This document shows, in pieces, positions 53,237-63,885 of a stretch of 64,000 nt of DNA; position 1 is the first letter of the stretch, and every line of letters begins with the position of its first letter. The notes below the pieces were generated by a model. It did not search any database. It was not told the DNA's origin and was given only the letters and a program-made list of their open reading frames with translations. Origin of the DNA: Ypsolopha sequella. Lineage: Eukaryota; Arthropoda; Insecta; Lepidoptera; Ypsolophidae. The stretch lies in the NCBI GenBank assembly GCA_934047225.1, contig OW204004.1, forward strand, positions 6,638,401-6,702,400. The letters are read 5' to 3'. The position numbers and the translations under genes were made by a program.

Positions 53237-53834
53237 AGTGTGTCCCTCGTACAAGTGCACATCCGAAAAGGGGTGAAACTAGACCTTATTTTATCTACAA
53301 AAAAATTTTTTTTTTGGAAAATCTTTGTTTATAAATTTACGTTTTAAAATTTTTTTTGCCTACCGTGGAGATTATGTATAAAATAAGTCATAACTTTTGG
53401 TCTATCGAGAGTAATGCAATGAATTAAAACTGTTATAATTCTTAAGAATAGACGTTGCATATCAAATCAAAAACAAAACATAATTAACTACCATTACCAT
53501 AAAAATAATATCCAAAAATATTATTTCTTTAATTTTTCCGTCTTTTTTTTCAGTAATAGTAAATTTTTTCAAAATAATGTCCTCGTTTCACTAATACTTT
53601 TATTCCTATTTATCATTGCCTATTCCATTATCTTTCTAACAAAAAAAAATACAACGTTCTATCATAAATACAATTTTTTCTACGAGCGGTTAACCAACTG
53701 CGCTCGCTTCCCATACAAAGATACCCAAGCGGAGTATTTTTTCAAGATAAAAAAAAAATCTTTATTTTTGTCGATATATTTAGATCTAGTTTCACCCACT
53801 TTCGGATGTGCACTTGTACGAGGGACACACTGTA
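53237..53834. mobile_element. 598-bp element with CAGTGTGTCCCTCGTACAAG ends
   Basis: CAGTGTGTCCCTCGTACAAG, TGCACATCCGAAAAGGGGTG and AAACTAGA at the left are mirrored by TCTAGTTTCACCCACTTTCG, GATGTGCACTTGTACGAGGG and ACACACTG at the right. TA follows the right end but not the left, so the target duplication is uncertain. The interior is AT-rich with no ORF. Confidence 0.65.
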
Positions 53835-53957
53835 TATACTTCTAACCAATTTTTTTTTTTTTTTTTAGAACGTGGTTAAGGGATCGACTAGATTTTTTTT
53901 TCATAAAATAGGTAATAGAAATATGAAGTCAATGTACATACTTACATTAAATATATT

Positions 53958-54165
53958 TTTGTCTACTAAATATTTCAGTAGTAACTAAAAACCCTCCAAT
54001 TTGTTGTTTCGCTGCGTGATTATTTGTATTAATTATCCATCGAACTATTATAGTCAATAATTTATACTTGATAGTTCGATGAATAATACTAATAATCACG
54101 CAGCGAAACAACAAATTGGAGGGTTTTTAGCTAATACTGAAATATTTAGTAGGCAAATATACAGG
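53958..54165. repeat. Palindromic form of repeat family B, arms about 90 bp
   Basis: CTACTAAATATTTCAGTA, AACTAAAAACCCTCCAATTT and GTTGTTTCGCTGCGTGATTA, then CATCGAACTAT, are mirrored around a centre at about 54060 with a few mismatches. The other two family B copies (12.5 and 50.7 kb) are not palindromic. Confidence 0.65.
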
Positions 54166-54359
54166 CTGCTTGGAAATTCGACCTATTCCTTTAAAGAAGT
54201 TATACTAGGAATCATTTCCAACAAATAATGCCTATCAACTAGGGGTCGAAAAATATATTTCTTTTTTAAGTAATCACTTCATCATCACTCATTTATCATT
54301 AATCAGAAAAATAACTGGTATAAAACAACTTTTACTATGTAACAAACATTATAACTCGA

Positions 54360-54535
54360 AAAAAATAATTTACTGTGTCATAGAAAAATGCAATGCCGCT
54401 CGGCCGAAATGTATGGAAGGGCAGATATTTTTTTGAGATTTCAGGGTTGGCTCCATAGTAAAAGTTGTTCTATACCATTGACTGAAAAACCTCTTCAAAT
54501 ATGGTTACACATTTCTGTTACACCTTGTATATAGT
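54360..54535. repeat. Dispersed repeat ending GTTACACCTTGTATA, copy 2
   Basis: See 43735-43825 and 44235-44330. In this copy the two parts (TTCGGCCGAG region and CCATAGTAAAAGTTG region) are adjacent, showing that family H was inserted between them in the 43.8-kb copy. Confidence 0.55.
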
Positions 54536-55032
54536 TTTCCACTTCGTTTTTAATACGCCTTCCTAATAATGTGAAATAAGATTGAAAATTAGAGAAATGT
54601 GCAAAGAGGTTAGGTTAGATATTTTGTTTATTTTCTAAATTATCGGCTGCAACTGCAACAATGTAGTGCTCCCTCATTCTTTTTAATCATGAAAATTCTT
54701 TCGTTCTTTGTCGTTAATATCTGTAAAGAAACGATAATTTCGATGAACCAAATCAAGAAAAAAAAAATTACAATTGCGGAATATTTCTTAGTAGTTTTAT
54801 GAACGAACAGTAGTTCTCTGAGCATTTTTTACGTCGACAGGACGTGTATGAGCCGTAGAAAGTGGGTGACTAAGTTTTAGAGCGATATAATAGCGGTTTA
54901 TGTAGCCAAATTATGGCCTTGATAGCAGTTGATCATAAAGTTTTAGGGTACGGTAGCAAATATATAATGATTTAAAATTAAATAGACTGTAAAAGCTTTT
55001 AATGATTTTTGTTTTAATATAAATAGGTACTA

Positions 55033-55197
55033 AAGCCGATTCTGAAGGCTTTAATTTTAGTTTTAGTGCTGTCAAAACTAAATTTTCTTCATTGCTAAAT
55101 AGTCCTTAAAATTATTAAGCAGAGAAACTAAATTACTTTGGAAAATTTCAAGTTTTGACAGTACTAAAACTAAAATTAAAGCCTTCAGAATCGGCTT
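55033..55197. mobile_element. Palindromic MITE family F, copy 3 (TA target)
   Basis: AAGCCGATTCTGAAGGCTTT to AAAGCCTTCAGAATCGGCTT, with TA directly outside both ends. It is the cleanest of the three copies. Confidence 0.8.
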
Positions 55198-55419
55198 TAC
55201 TGATAGATATGATAATTTAAATATAAATACAGTTATCTCAAGATAAATTTAGAGTCCAACCTAGACCCGGCATCAGTTGAGTATCTTAATTAAAATGAAT
55301 AGACATAGACATATATAATATAAAAGTACATGACATGACAGGTCATGACATAAAAACATATAAAACCTAGACTACCTATTTAATTTTTTTAATAGTATTA
55401 ACTATTTATTAATAATCAT

Positions 55420-55665
55420 CATCATATCATTATATCATAACATATCATATCATAACGTATCGTATCGTATACTTTATTTATACAATTTCCTATTTATTTA
55501 TTATCATCATCACATCATCATATATATCATATCATATCATAACGTATCGTATCGTATCGTGCCGTGCCGTGCCGTACCGTACCGTATCGTACCGTACCGT
55601 ATCGTAGCGTATCGTATCGTATACTTTATTTATACTATTTATTTATTTATCATCACCATCATCAC

Positions 55666-55701
<36 letters not shown>

Positions 55702-55795
55702 AGTCATAGTCATAGTCATAGTCATAGTCATAGTCATAGTCATAGTCATAGTCATCGTCATCGTCATAGTCATCGCCATCGTCATCGTCCCGCCA
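55420..55795. repeat. Compound microsatellites: (ATCAT)n, (CGTAT/CGTGC/CGTAC)n and (GTCATC/GTCATA)n
   Basis: A pentanucleotide run (CGTATCGTATCGTGCCGTGC and variants, about 55538-55620) is followed by about 20 copies of a GTCATC/GTCATA hexamer (55660-55785). Frames across it give His-, Ile/Val- or Asp/Tyr-rich artefacts on both strands, not proteins. Confidence 0.9.
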
Positions 55796-55866
55796 GCTAC
55801 CGCGGGCCGGATTAGTGGTGCTCGCGGGCCGTTCTTGGCCCGCGGGCCGTGGTTTGGAGACCCCTG
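55796..55866. mobile_element. Solitary hAT-type terminus (CAGGGGTCTCCAAACC)
   Basis: Read on the minus strand, CAGGGGTCTCCAAACCACGG then CCCGCGGGCC is a classic hAT terminal inverted repeat. The partner terminus was not found, and the microsatellite borders it directly. Confidence 0.55.
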
Positions 55867-55999
55867 CTGTAGACTGTAGATCATTGTAAGTAGGCATTAC
55901 GTTTTTTAATTACATTAGGGTCGGGGGTGATAGTTTTATTTATTTTTAGAACACAACTCAAAATATAATGTGACCTAACCGTTAAAACATTATATTTTT

Positions 56000-56338
56000 A
56001 GGGTTCCGTACCCAAAAGGTAATCAACGGGACCCTATTACTAAGACTCCGCTGTCCGTCTGTCACGAGGCTGTATCTCATGAACAGTGTTAGTAAGACAG
56101 CTGAAATTTTCACAGATGATGTATTTCTGTTGCCACTATAACAAAAAATACTAAAAAACAGAATAAAATAAATATTTAAGGGGGCTCCCATACAACAGAC
56201 GTGTTTTTTTTGCCGTTTTTATAGATAATGGTACGGAACCCTCCATGCGCGAGTCCGACTCGCACTTGGCCGGTTTTTATAATACATAATGGTACGGAAC
56301 CCTTCGTGCTTGAGTTCGACTCGCACTTGGCCGGTTTT
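56000..56338. repeat. GGGTTCCGTACCC dispersed repeat, copy 2, with duplicated tail
   Basis: The uninterrupted version of 21998-22862. Its last 60 bp (AATGGTACGGAACCCT, GAGTCCGACTCGCACTTGGC, CGGTTTTT) are repeated once more at 56283-56338 with small changes. Confidence 0.75.
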
Positions 56339-56531
56339 TTATAGAAGTATTCTTTGTGTAAGTAACTTTTAACATCATCGAAAAAAGAAATAAAAAGTTT
56401 TAAAAAGTAACAGGTTTACCTGCTTCGAAGTACATCGACATGGCCACCGTATGTACAGTGGAGACCAGCGGGCCTATTGTGTATCTCTAGTTGCCTTCTG
56501 AACTGGGTGTCTATCATCAAAAACATAGATA

Positions 56532-58168
56532 CCGTAAAAGGGGGCTAATTGGTACAATTTTTTTATAGAACATAATATTCTACCAAAACAAAAATCCTTG
56601 AGGCATTTGAGTATTAAAGAAAAAGTAAATCTCACTTTTCTCTTTCATTATCTCTTATCAGATTTGACATATATGCATAAATTTCAGAGCAGTAGCGTTA
56701 TTTTATAGTGCTTCCAAATATCGCCAGTATGGGGCTTTTTGGAAACTGTACAGTCTTGGCATAATAAATCTCATTTTTCTCTGGCTATTTCAATTATGGC
56801 AAGATCAGCGATATTCGGAATTAATAAGTAAGGTATAAGCTTGTTCTTAGCATACATATTTTTTCTCTTACCTTGCATTTTTTAACCAAAATCCAATTAA
56901 ATAGAAATATAGGATATTCATCCAAAAGAAACTTTCGGGGCTACTTGGAATCTTTAAACCAGTACATAGTATAAAAACACCGACGGAAAATGCGATAATT
57001 GGAAGATTTAAGGGGAAGTTGCAGTAACTAAGTAAAGTTATTATTTAAGGGACTTTTTGAAATTAAGAAAGAAAAAAAATGAAAGCTACCTACAAACTTT
57101 AAGAAATTTAACAAAATTAAACAACAATAGGTTTTTACAGTCTTCTATTTCTATTTACCTAGTGAAAAAAAAACTTATAAGGTTAAACGTCAGTCTCTCA
57201 CTGAAAAGTTCACAATTTAATATTGTTTTTCTTCTTTTAAGAGTGTAAATTTTCTTTCCAATCTTCGGCAAATATCTCTGGGCAAAAATTCTTAGGTCCA
57301 TTGTGTCAAAGAGAAATCACCAGTGTCCTACAGTCAACATAACTTGAATGAAGCCTCTTTCCTCTTCGGGAGAAAATAGAGTGGGGTGACCAGCTTTCTC
57401 TTGGGAACAATTTATCTTTCTTGATTTTCTGCTTAATGTGCTTATGGGGATATTATAGGTTTTAGACGCATCACATATTTTTAGCTTTTTATTTTGTATT
57501 TAATTTTCTTCTATAGCCTTTTTTAAGTCTCCTTTTCTATAGCTTTGATATGGTATGTCTTACCTTTTCTTCTAATGGGAATTCAACTCTTTCATTGCAA
57601 CCCTGAAATAACAAAAAAATTGCTGAACACGAGGCAAAACAAGCAGTACTGCCCCTTAAATAGGTAATTATAAGCTGTTGGGGCTAATCAAGAGACCACA
57701 CGAAATGTGCTTGAACCATCAAACTAGGAATACAGGGGGTTATTTGGAAGGAACTTCCAAAAACCCCAAAACTGACTCCCAAATAGCCCCATCCAAAAAA
57801 AACATAAAAAGATGGCGTCTAAACAGAGCTAGAACGAAACTAAAACTATGACTGAAATCCTTGGAAAACGGAAGCAAAATGAGTATAAAAGGATTTCACT
57901 CACCTCTAAAAAGTTTTTTTGTACACATGAAAGTACAACCACTTGAAATTTCGTCCGATTTACAGCTTTTTCTTAGAATAATATTTCGACTTAATGCGTG
58001 AGGTGCACAAACTTCAGAATTCACCACTGACAAGTGACAGATAAAAATAGTGTTGCCAGTTAAAAAAAAGCATACGATACGCTAATTTTTAGAAATTATA
58101 TGACTTCAAATATTTTATTTCATTCAAACCAAAAAGCCCCGTTGATTGCAAAAAGCCCCCTTTTACGG
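56532..58168 (-). mobile_element. pogo-like Tc1/mariner-superfamily transposon, 1637 bp
   Basis: CCGTAAAAGGGGGCT opens the element and its exact inverse AGCCCCCTTTTACGG closes it. TA is duplicated outside (56530-56531, 58169-58170). The empty site is preserved at 4.38 kb as CATAGATATACTATCG. It encodes a broken pogo-type transposase on the minus strand. Confidence 0.85.
57280..57590 (-). pseudogene. pogo-type transposase N-terminal region, broken
   Basis: pogo/Tigger transposases begin with a Psq-type helix-turn-helix and a CENPB-like domain that bind the element ends. The minus strand reads YQSYRKGDLKKAIEEN, a stop, then IQNKKLKICDASKTYNIPIS and TLSRKSRKINCSQEKAGHPT, LFSPEEERGFIQVM, and a stop. 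The order Y...D-L-x-x-A-I-x-x-V...A-S-x-x-Y-N-I-P-x-S-T-L-x-R-K...G-x-P-T-x-x-x-x-E-E-E matches the family closely. The valine-glycine segment after A-I-x-x is replaced by the stop. The DDE core was not recovered, so the element cannot move itself. Confidence 0.7.
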
Positions 58169-58440
58169 TATACTATCGAATTCCGATGTCCTAAGGATAT
58201 TTTCGCACTTGAAGTGACGACACAGATTGTTAATAGTTCAATACCCACTAAAGGCAATTTTGAAATTTCAGTTTTTAGCTTTGTTTTTGATGATAGGCAA
58301 CTCGTGCAGTTGGCAACTAAAGATACAGAATAGGGGGCCACCGCATCAAGTAAGACACATTGGACTTTGCACCTATCTTATATTCTTCTCTGTAGGGGCT
58401 AATATCGTACTGCAAGTGTATAGCTTGATGTGGTGGCGTT

Positions 58441-58484
58441 ACGGGTGGTACAGTGGAGTCCACTGTACCACCCGTAACGCGGGG
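58441..58484. repeat. Perfect 21-bp inverted duplication at the right edge of the nest
   Basis: GCGTTACGGGTGGTACAGTG plus one G is followed by AGT and then by its exact inverse. The right half is the true end of the 111-bp MITE plus its flank. The left half is an extra inverted copy. Confidence 0.8.
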
Positions 58485-58699
58485 ACGTACATGTACAACC
58501 CTGTTTATATTTTATAGAAATATTATACAAAGTCTCATGAGTATTGAACGGAGGCCAAAAATTTTTTTCAATGCAAGTGCTCGTAAAGGCCCACTTTTTA
58601 TACATCAAAACCGAACAGAAAGTCGATTATTTTGATCTAGGGCTTTATTATTATTATTTTTTAAATTTATTCACGAGAAATTGGCTAACCTGCAACCTT

Positions 58700-59400
58700 G
58701 CCTGTGTACCATAAATGTTGTACTTTTTTTCCCGCTGTTTAACGGCTCTGGATACAGTCCTTTTGAGCCATTAACTTGCAAAATTGTAACAATGTAACTT
58801 TCAACTTTAATAATTAAATTGTTTTCTTTGATTATATGTTTTTCTCCTCCCACTATGCATTGAAAAACGTAGTATGATACACGGGCGCAAGAGCAATAAA
58901 TTACTAAGGGGAACGAAAATACAAACAGAAATAAAATGTCAGCTTTCGGATGATTTTGTTGCAATAATTAGGTTACGTAAAGCCATAAAAAAAATACATG
59001 TTTTTGGTTGAACTTTAAGGTATTCATTTTCCACAAACCACGTTAATCGATTCATATTTGTACTGTGAATGAATTTTTTTGTAACCCTCTATTGCACACT
59101 TCTTATCGATTTTGTTTCAGGTATCGCTTTCGCGATTTTGTTGGTTTTTTTTTAATAAAATTAGTGTGAATGATATCTATTCATTTTCCAAATACCACGT
59201 TATTCGGGTCAAAAAAAGCACCCCCTTTTTCCAAAAATACGTAAATCCACTGATGCAGTCAGCGGCAGCAAGATATTGTCAGTCTACGCCTAGCGTTGGC
59301 GCCCGTAAGACGTGGAACCTGTGCCCTTTTTTGCAAGCTATAAATATCTCCCAAAACTACTTCAAAACACATTGAAATTAATTTTATAAAGTAATATTTC
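58700..59400. other. Non-coding with repeat scraps
   Basis: ACGGCTCTGGATACAGTCCT, TTTGAGCCA (58738-58770) recurs from 39.08 kb. TATTCATTTTCCACAAACCA, CGTTAATCG (59022-59050) is partly repeated at 59177-59205. A frame at 59112-59375 has no domain. Confidence 0.4.
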
Positions 59401-59719
59401 GAGGAGCATCATATTCCTGCCGTTAAAAACTCAACAAAATATGCGTATGAGTGATTTAGCTACATCGTGCCATAGTCATAACAACAAAACCGAATGAATT
59501 TGGAATGAATTCATACTTTTATGCGGGAAAATAATATACGAGTATGTTACTCTAAAAGAAAAATTTTGTGATCGTTATTGAAACCCAAATTAATTTACTT
59601 ATACTTACTGAGATCTGTAACAAAGGTCAATGACCTTTTCGTGAAATTACCCTCTAGTATTGGCTCACCATTTCAGATCCAATAAGTGAAGTTTTTTGCA
59701 AATTATATAGGTACACTTA

Positions 59720-61505
59720 CTTGGGATAAATCGCCAAGCATTTAAAATATAGAAATTTATTTTGAAATATTTACAGTGCATGGCAAAATTATTAGATCGT
59801 AGATAATCCTGTCGGTACATGTTCAGGTTCTGTTACGCAAAATGAAAACAATGAAACTCTTTTAGGATTAATTTGTTATTCCTATGTTTGTCTGTCTGTC
59901 CGTTTGTCTAGACAATTTTTTCTGGGTAAAATTAATAAATACCAATATAAACGGCCCTCTATAGAGCTGTAAAAACATACTTTTGACGTTTTTATTTATA
60001 TTACGATTTAGGTTTTCACGGTTTTTTTTTTACGTTTTTCATACAAATTTTCTCACTATGAAAATGCAGGGATGAACACTTGAGATAATATTTTGCATTT
60101 AAAAGTCAACACAGAAAGGAATTGTTGAACAAATAATGTAAAAAATATGAAAACCATGTTGTTCTATTCTAAAGGGATTAATTATCTACTGTTCAATGTG
60201 GCGATAGCTTTGTTTATTTTTTTCCTTGAATTATTTTTTACTAAGGTAACAAATAGTTTAATACAAGGTTTTCCTTAAGAGGTCTATTTAACCCTGTATT
60301 TTTCTTAAAATTCATACAATAGGTATAAACTGAATGTGAAGTCTACAGCTTATTTTCTTCATATCTTTTTTCATGAGTATATTCTAGTGACATCTAACTA
60401 CGTTTCTATAAAGCCCAAAAAGCAAAATTTGATAAAACAACATCATAATAGCTGTCAGTATATCGTCAATATTGCCTCGTTTTTACACAAAGTTTAACAA
60501 GTTCGTATATTTTTATCTATACTGGAAAAAAAAAAAAAAAGAAAAACAGGCGTCGTTCATGTTAAGATGACTAAGTTTACACACTTTGCTAAGTATAAGC
60601 AATTACCGTTTCATGGAAAACTGTTTTGACCTGAAACCATTTCACAAATTCAATTAACTTATTTTGAATATCTTGTCATCTTGCATTTCTTGATGAGAAA
60701 TACAATTTCAATAAGTAATAATACAACTTTTAGTTAAGAAAACTTATAGTTAAAAGTCTGCTGTATGCATTAACATATTTTTAATTATATTACAATAGTA
60801 ATAAAATAATTGGCTTATCCGTCGTCGTGATACCAGCCGTAAATTTCTAAAATAATCTGATATCACGCTTATGGAAAACCCAATTATTTTGAAGATACCA
60901 TAATATCATTAAAATATGTTTATGCATTTAGCAAACTTTTAACAATAAATTGTCTTAGCTAAAAGTTGTACTTTACCGTTATAATTATTTCTTAATATTT
61001 TGTTACAAATTCGGAGAAATAGCCCTTAAGGAAAACCTTGTATGAAAATATTTGTTATCTTTGTGACAAAGAAAAAAAAAAATAAACAAAGCTATCGCCA
61101 CATTGAACAAACAGTAAATTATTAATCCCTTTAGAATAGAAAGATATGGTTTTATATTTTTTACATTATTTGTTCTACAGTTCCTTTCTGTGCTTTCTTT
61201 CAAATGCATAATATTATCTGAAGTGTTGATCTCTATATTTTCATAAGGAGAAAATTTGTATGAAAAAGTTAAACAAAAGGCCATAAAAACGTTATAATAT
61301 GTATATTTTACAGGGCTGTAAATATTAGCATTTATTGATTTTACCCAGAAAAATTGCCTAGACAAACGGACAAACAGACATACATAGGGACAACAAATTA
61401 ATCCTAAAAGAGTTTTGTTTTTTCATTTTGCGTAAAGGGACCTGAACATTTCAAACTATAATACAAATATATTTCTATATTTTAAACACTTGGCGATTTA
61501 TCCCA
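59720..61505. mobile_element. 1.8-kb foldback element with arms of about 500 bp
   Basis: TTGGGATAAATCGCCAAG...TTTAAAATATAGAAAT at the left (59720) is mirrored near 61475-61505. GTTCAATGTGGCGATAGCTT (60193) is mirrored at 61088-61112 over 25 bp without mismatch. AATACAAGGTTTTCCTTAAG (60259) is mirrored near 61023-61040. The centre (60.3-61.0 kb) contains sequence shared with 24.9-25.15 kb and with 14.2-14.7 kb. The frame at 61003-61365 lies in the right arm and has no family. Such long-armed foldbacks are usually non-autonomous DNA elements. Confidence 0.7.
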
Positions 61506-61509
61506 AGGG

Positions 61510-62830
61510 TAAACAGGTGTCCCAAAAGTCAACGCTTTCCCTTGGAAGGCTGGTAGGCCAGCTCATGACTGACCAGAATATCAAATTATGACCTCAGCAA
61601 AAAGTAGATAGTCTTCGAGTTGATGGTACTTTTATAAATTCGAATAGATTTTTGAGGGTCAAAGCTAACCAGTTCTAAATTCTAAGAATAAAATTTTTGT
61701 TGCGCAACTCTGAATAGTCATGCTATTGATAAAGTCAAAAATAAACCTTGAAATGCTGTTACATCAGAAAGAAAAATAAAAATCCAATTTATGAGCAATT
61801 TTTTGTAATTAGGTTAGTTCGATACCACACCCTGAAAAAAAATGTCCTATGTTAGTTTTGCAAATTGTCTTAAATAACGGCTCATCAAATATTGTTTTTC
61901 AAATGATCTGGCAATTTCTGTGTATTACTTTTGAAAAAAAAGTTATTGCTATTTTACTACCAAAGGAGCTGCGTATTTTTTAAAATAATTAGAATTTAGA
62001 ATGAAAGAGTGGCGGGCAGTAAAAATATTTGACGTTCATTAGAAATGCCATTTAACACGCGTTAGAGTGAGATAAATAGTGACGCTATTTAAAATGAGTT
62101 GGAATGAGATAGTAACGCAGTTAAACGTGGTTGAATGAGAGAGGCATAATTGATATAGGCTACAGTGAGATATATAGTGACGTGGTGCATTCCTTCTGAG
62201 AATATTTGTTAGTTTCCACTTTTTGTAATAACAACTTTAGTAAAAAATTTTTGTAAAGAAATTTTTGGTCCAATTTATTTTCCCGCAAGTGTAAAACCAG
62301 CTCAACGGGCGAAAAATATTTAAAGAATGGGTAATGGTGACAATTAATCGTCACAATATTATTATGTATCTCTAAAGGAGTGTCTGAAATGTTCCGAGGG
62401 TCAACTGATAAATCAAACACTCAAAAAACCACTTTTAGCCGACCATAATAAATTTACGTCCCGACGTGATAGCAAGTAGGATCAATGCCGTGTGACGATG
62501 ATCGAAATACACTAATAAATTAGATAAAATAAAATACGTATTACTTTTGACCCTGCCTCGTCCACTCTATTCGTATTTTTGCTATGGTGACGCGAGCTTA
62601 GAGACCGGGACGAATTTCCCCCCGCGCGCTATCGTAAAATAGAATAAGCCACGCCCGGAACTGGTTTTTGTTTTGGCTATGTCATACTCTTTATTCCTTT
62701 TCGCCCTTGTTGCATAAACTACTGTTACAATTTTAGTCTATTTATATTGTATGTTCCGTTTTAACTCTGAAGCACTCAAAGGATTTGTATGACTTTTTTT
62801 TATTATCATCGTAGTGATCCTGGCCCGGTA
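61510..62830. other. No supportable gene
   Basis: AT-rich, with a short run of related phrases at 62040-62180 (GAGTGAGATA-ATAGTGACG), probably a decayed 50-60 bp tandem repeat. Short frames have no domain. Confidence 0.4.
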
Positions 62831-62842
62831 GCATAGTGTATG

Positions 62843-63130
62843 TTAAGGCGATACATAAAATTTTTAGCGTCCCTGTTACTCCATATGCGAAAAAACCCTC
62901 AGTGCGAGTGGGACGGATTCGTGGAAAAGTAGCAAAAAGTTGGTTTTTTATTAATATATAATGTACTAAGTTATTTTGTCACAAAGATTTTCACGGAGAC
63001 TTTACAAATACATAATATCCACATTTTGAATGCAATTTCACAATGGAACTAGTTAGAATTTCAGAATTACAAAAAAAAATCAATTTAGAGGTCTTTTCGG
63101 AATTAAATTCTATCGAAAAAATTTCATCAA
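62843..63130. repeat. Repeat family C, copy at right end
   Basis: TTAAGGCGATACATAAAATT, CTGTTACTCCATATGCGAAA and GGACGGATTCGTGGAAAAGT, GTTGGTTTTTTATTAATATA. It directly follows a scrap (GGCCCGGTAGCATAGTGT) of the 63.7-kb repeat. Confidence 0.6.
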
Positions 63131-63310
63131 ATCGCGTTTTCCTTCACTGAGAATCTTAATCAAATACTCAATAAACATTTACCCAAAAATGAAATACGTA
63201 GATGACGTTATAGTGGAGTAAATGGATTCGAAAGACCCAATTTTGTTCTTGCACTTGTGATTCCAGTGTTTAACCGCGCGCGACGCCACTATCGCGCGCG
63301 GTTAAACACT

Positions 63311-63558
63311 ATACTCTATTTCAAAACAGAAAATAATATTTGTAAACAACTTTATAACCTAAAAGTGATGAAATACATCAAATGATGTATATGTTCAACT
63401 GCCATTTTTGCTGTACAATTTAACGAGTTCGCTTTTATTAGTTTAAACTAAAATGTATATATTCATAGATAGAAAAATGCTTTTTTATATCATATTTCAT
63501 CACTTTTAGGTTATAAAGTTGTTTACAAGTATTATTTCCTGTATTGAAATAGAGTATA
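63311..63558. mobile_element. Palindromic repeat family H, copy 2 (uninterrupted)
   Basis: ATACTCTATTTCAAAACAGA, TTTGTAAACAACTTTATAAC, CTAAAAGTGATGAAATA, mirrored at the right and ending GTATTGAAATAGAGTATAG. It provides the empty site for the LINE tail at 44.05 kb. Confidence 0.75.
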
Positions 63559-63714
63559 GGTATGCTTCGGGACCTGGGGATCTAAAAAGGCCGACTTGAG
63601 TGAATCATAAAATGATTTGAAAGTAGGACAGAGTCAGAGTTATTTCACACGTGCAAAAAAGACAGCATTAGAACATAATCATAATGTGATTCATGCAAAA
63701 CGGCCTTTTTAGAA

Positions 63715-63885
63715 GACCAGACCCGGTAGTATAGTGTTTAATCGCGCACGACGCGGCTTAGTTGAATCGCAGGTGCGAAGAGTGCGACACGATGTTTTTG
63801 CGATTAAACCGTACGTCACGCTCCTCACACTTGTGATTCAACTAGTGGCGTCGCACGCGATTAAACACTATGCTACGCCCGCAGG
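63715..63885. mobile_element. MITE with TAGTATAGTGTTTAATCGCG ends
   Basis: CCCGGTAGTATAGTGTTTAA, TCGCGCACGACGC at the left is mirrored by GCGTCGCACGCGATTAAACA, CTATGCTACGCCCG at the right. A shorter relative with only the ends (GTGTTTAACCGCGCGCGACG and inverse) is at 63268-63310. Other pieces are at 17.15, 45.25 and 62.82 kb. Confidence 0.7.

Larger units (their letters stand above)
56467..58339. mobile_element. 234-bp palindromic MITE with ACC target duplication, itself interrupted
   Basis: ACC lies on both sides (56464-56466, 58340-58342), and the empty site at 21.34 kb has it once. The element is the same as 4332-4565. A pogo-like element splits it at a TA inside CATAGATATACT. Confidence 0.85.
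56456..58465. mobile_element. 111-bp TA MITE, interrupted by two nested transposons
   Basis: The left piece CAGTGGAGACC (56456-56466) and right piece (from 58340) join to give the element at 21332-21442. TA flanks both ends (56454-56455, 58466-58467). Length accounting is exact: 2010 bp total, minus 1876 bp (inserted MITE plus its 3-bp target duplication), leaves 134 bp. That is 111 bp plus the 23-bp inverted duplication at its right end. Confidence 0.85.

Noticed and set aside
53147..53347. Frame MPKAPFNKKRRPAGKHTTHK as a basic small protein
   Set aside because: Its second half runs into the terminal repeat of the 53237-53834 element, and the first half is too short to judge.
55559..55897. 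Frames rich in His-Arg, Ile-Val, Met-Thr or Asp-Tyr across 55.6-55.9 kb
   Set aside because: All are readings of the GTCATC/GTCATA hexamer on different frames. They are not genes.
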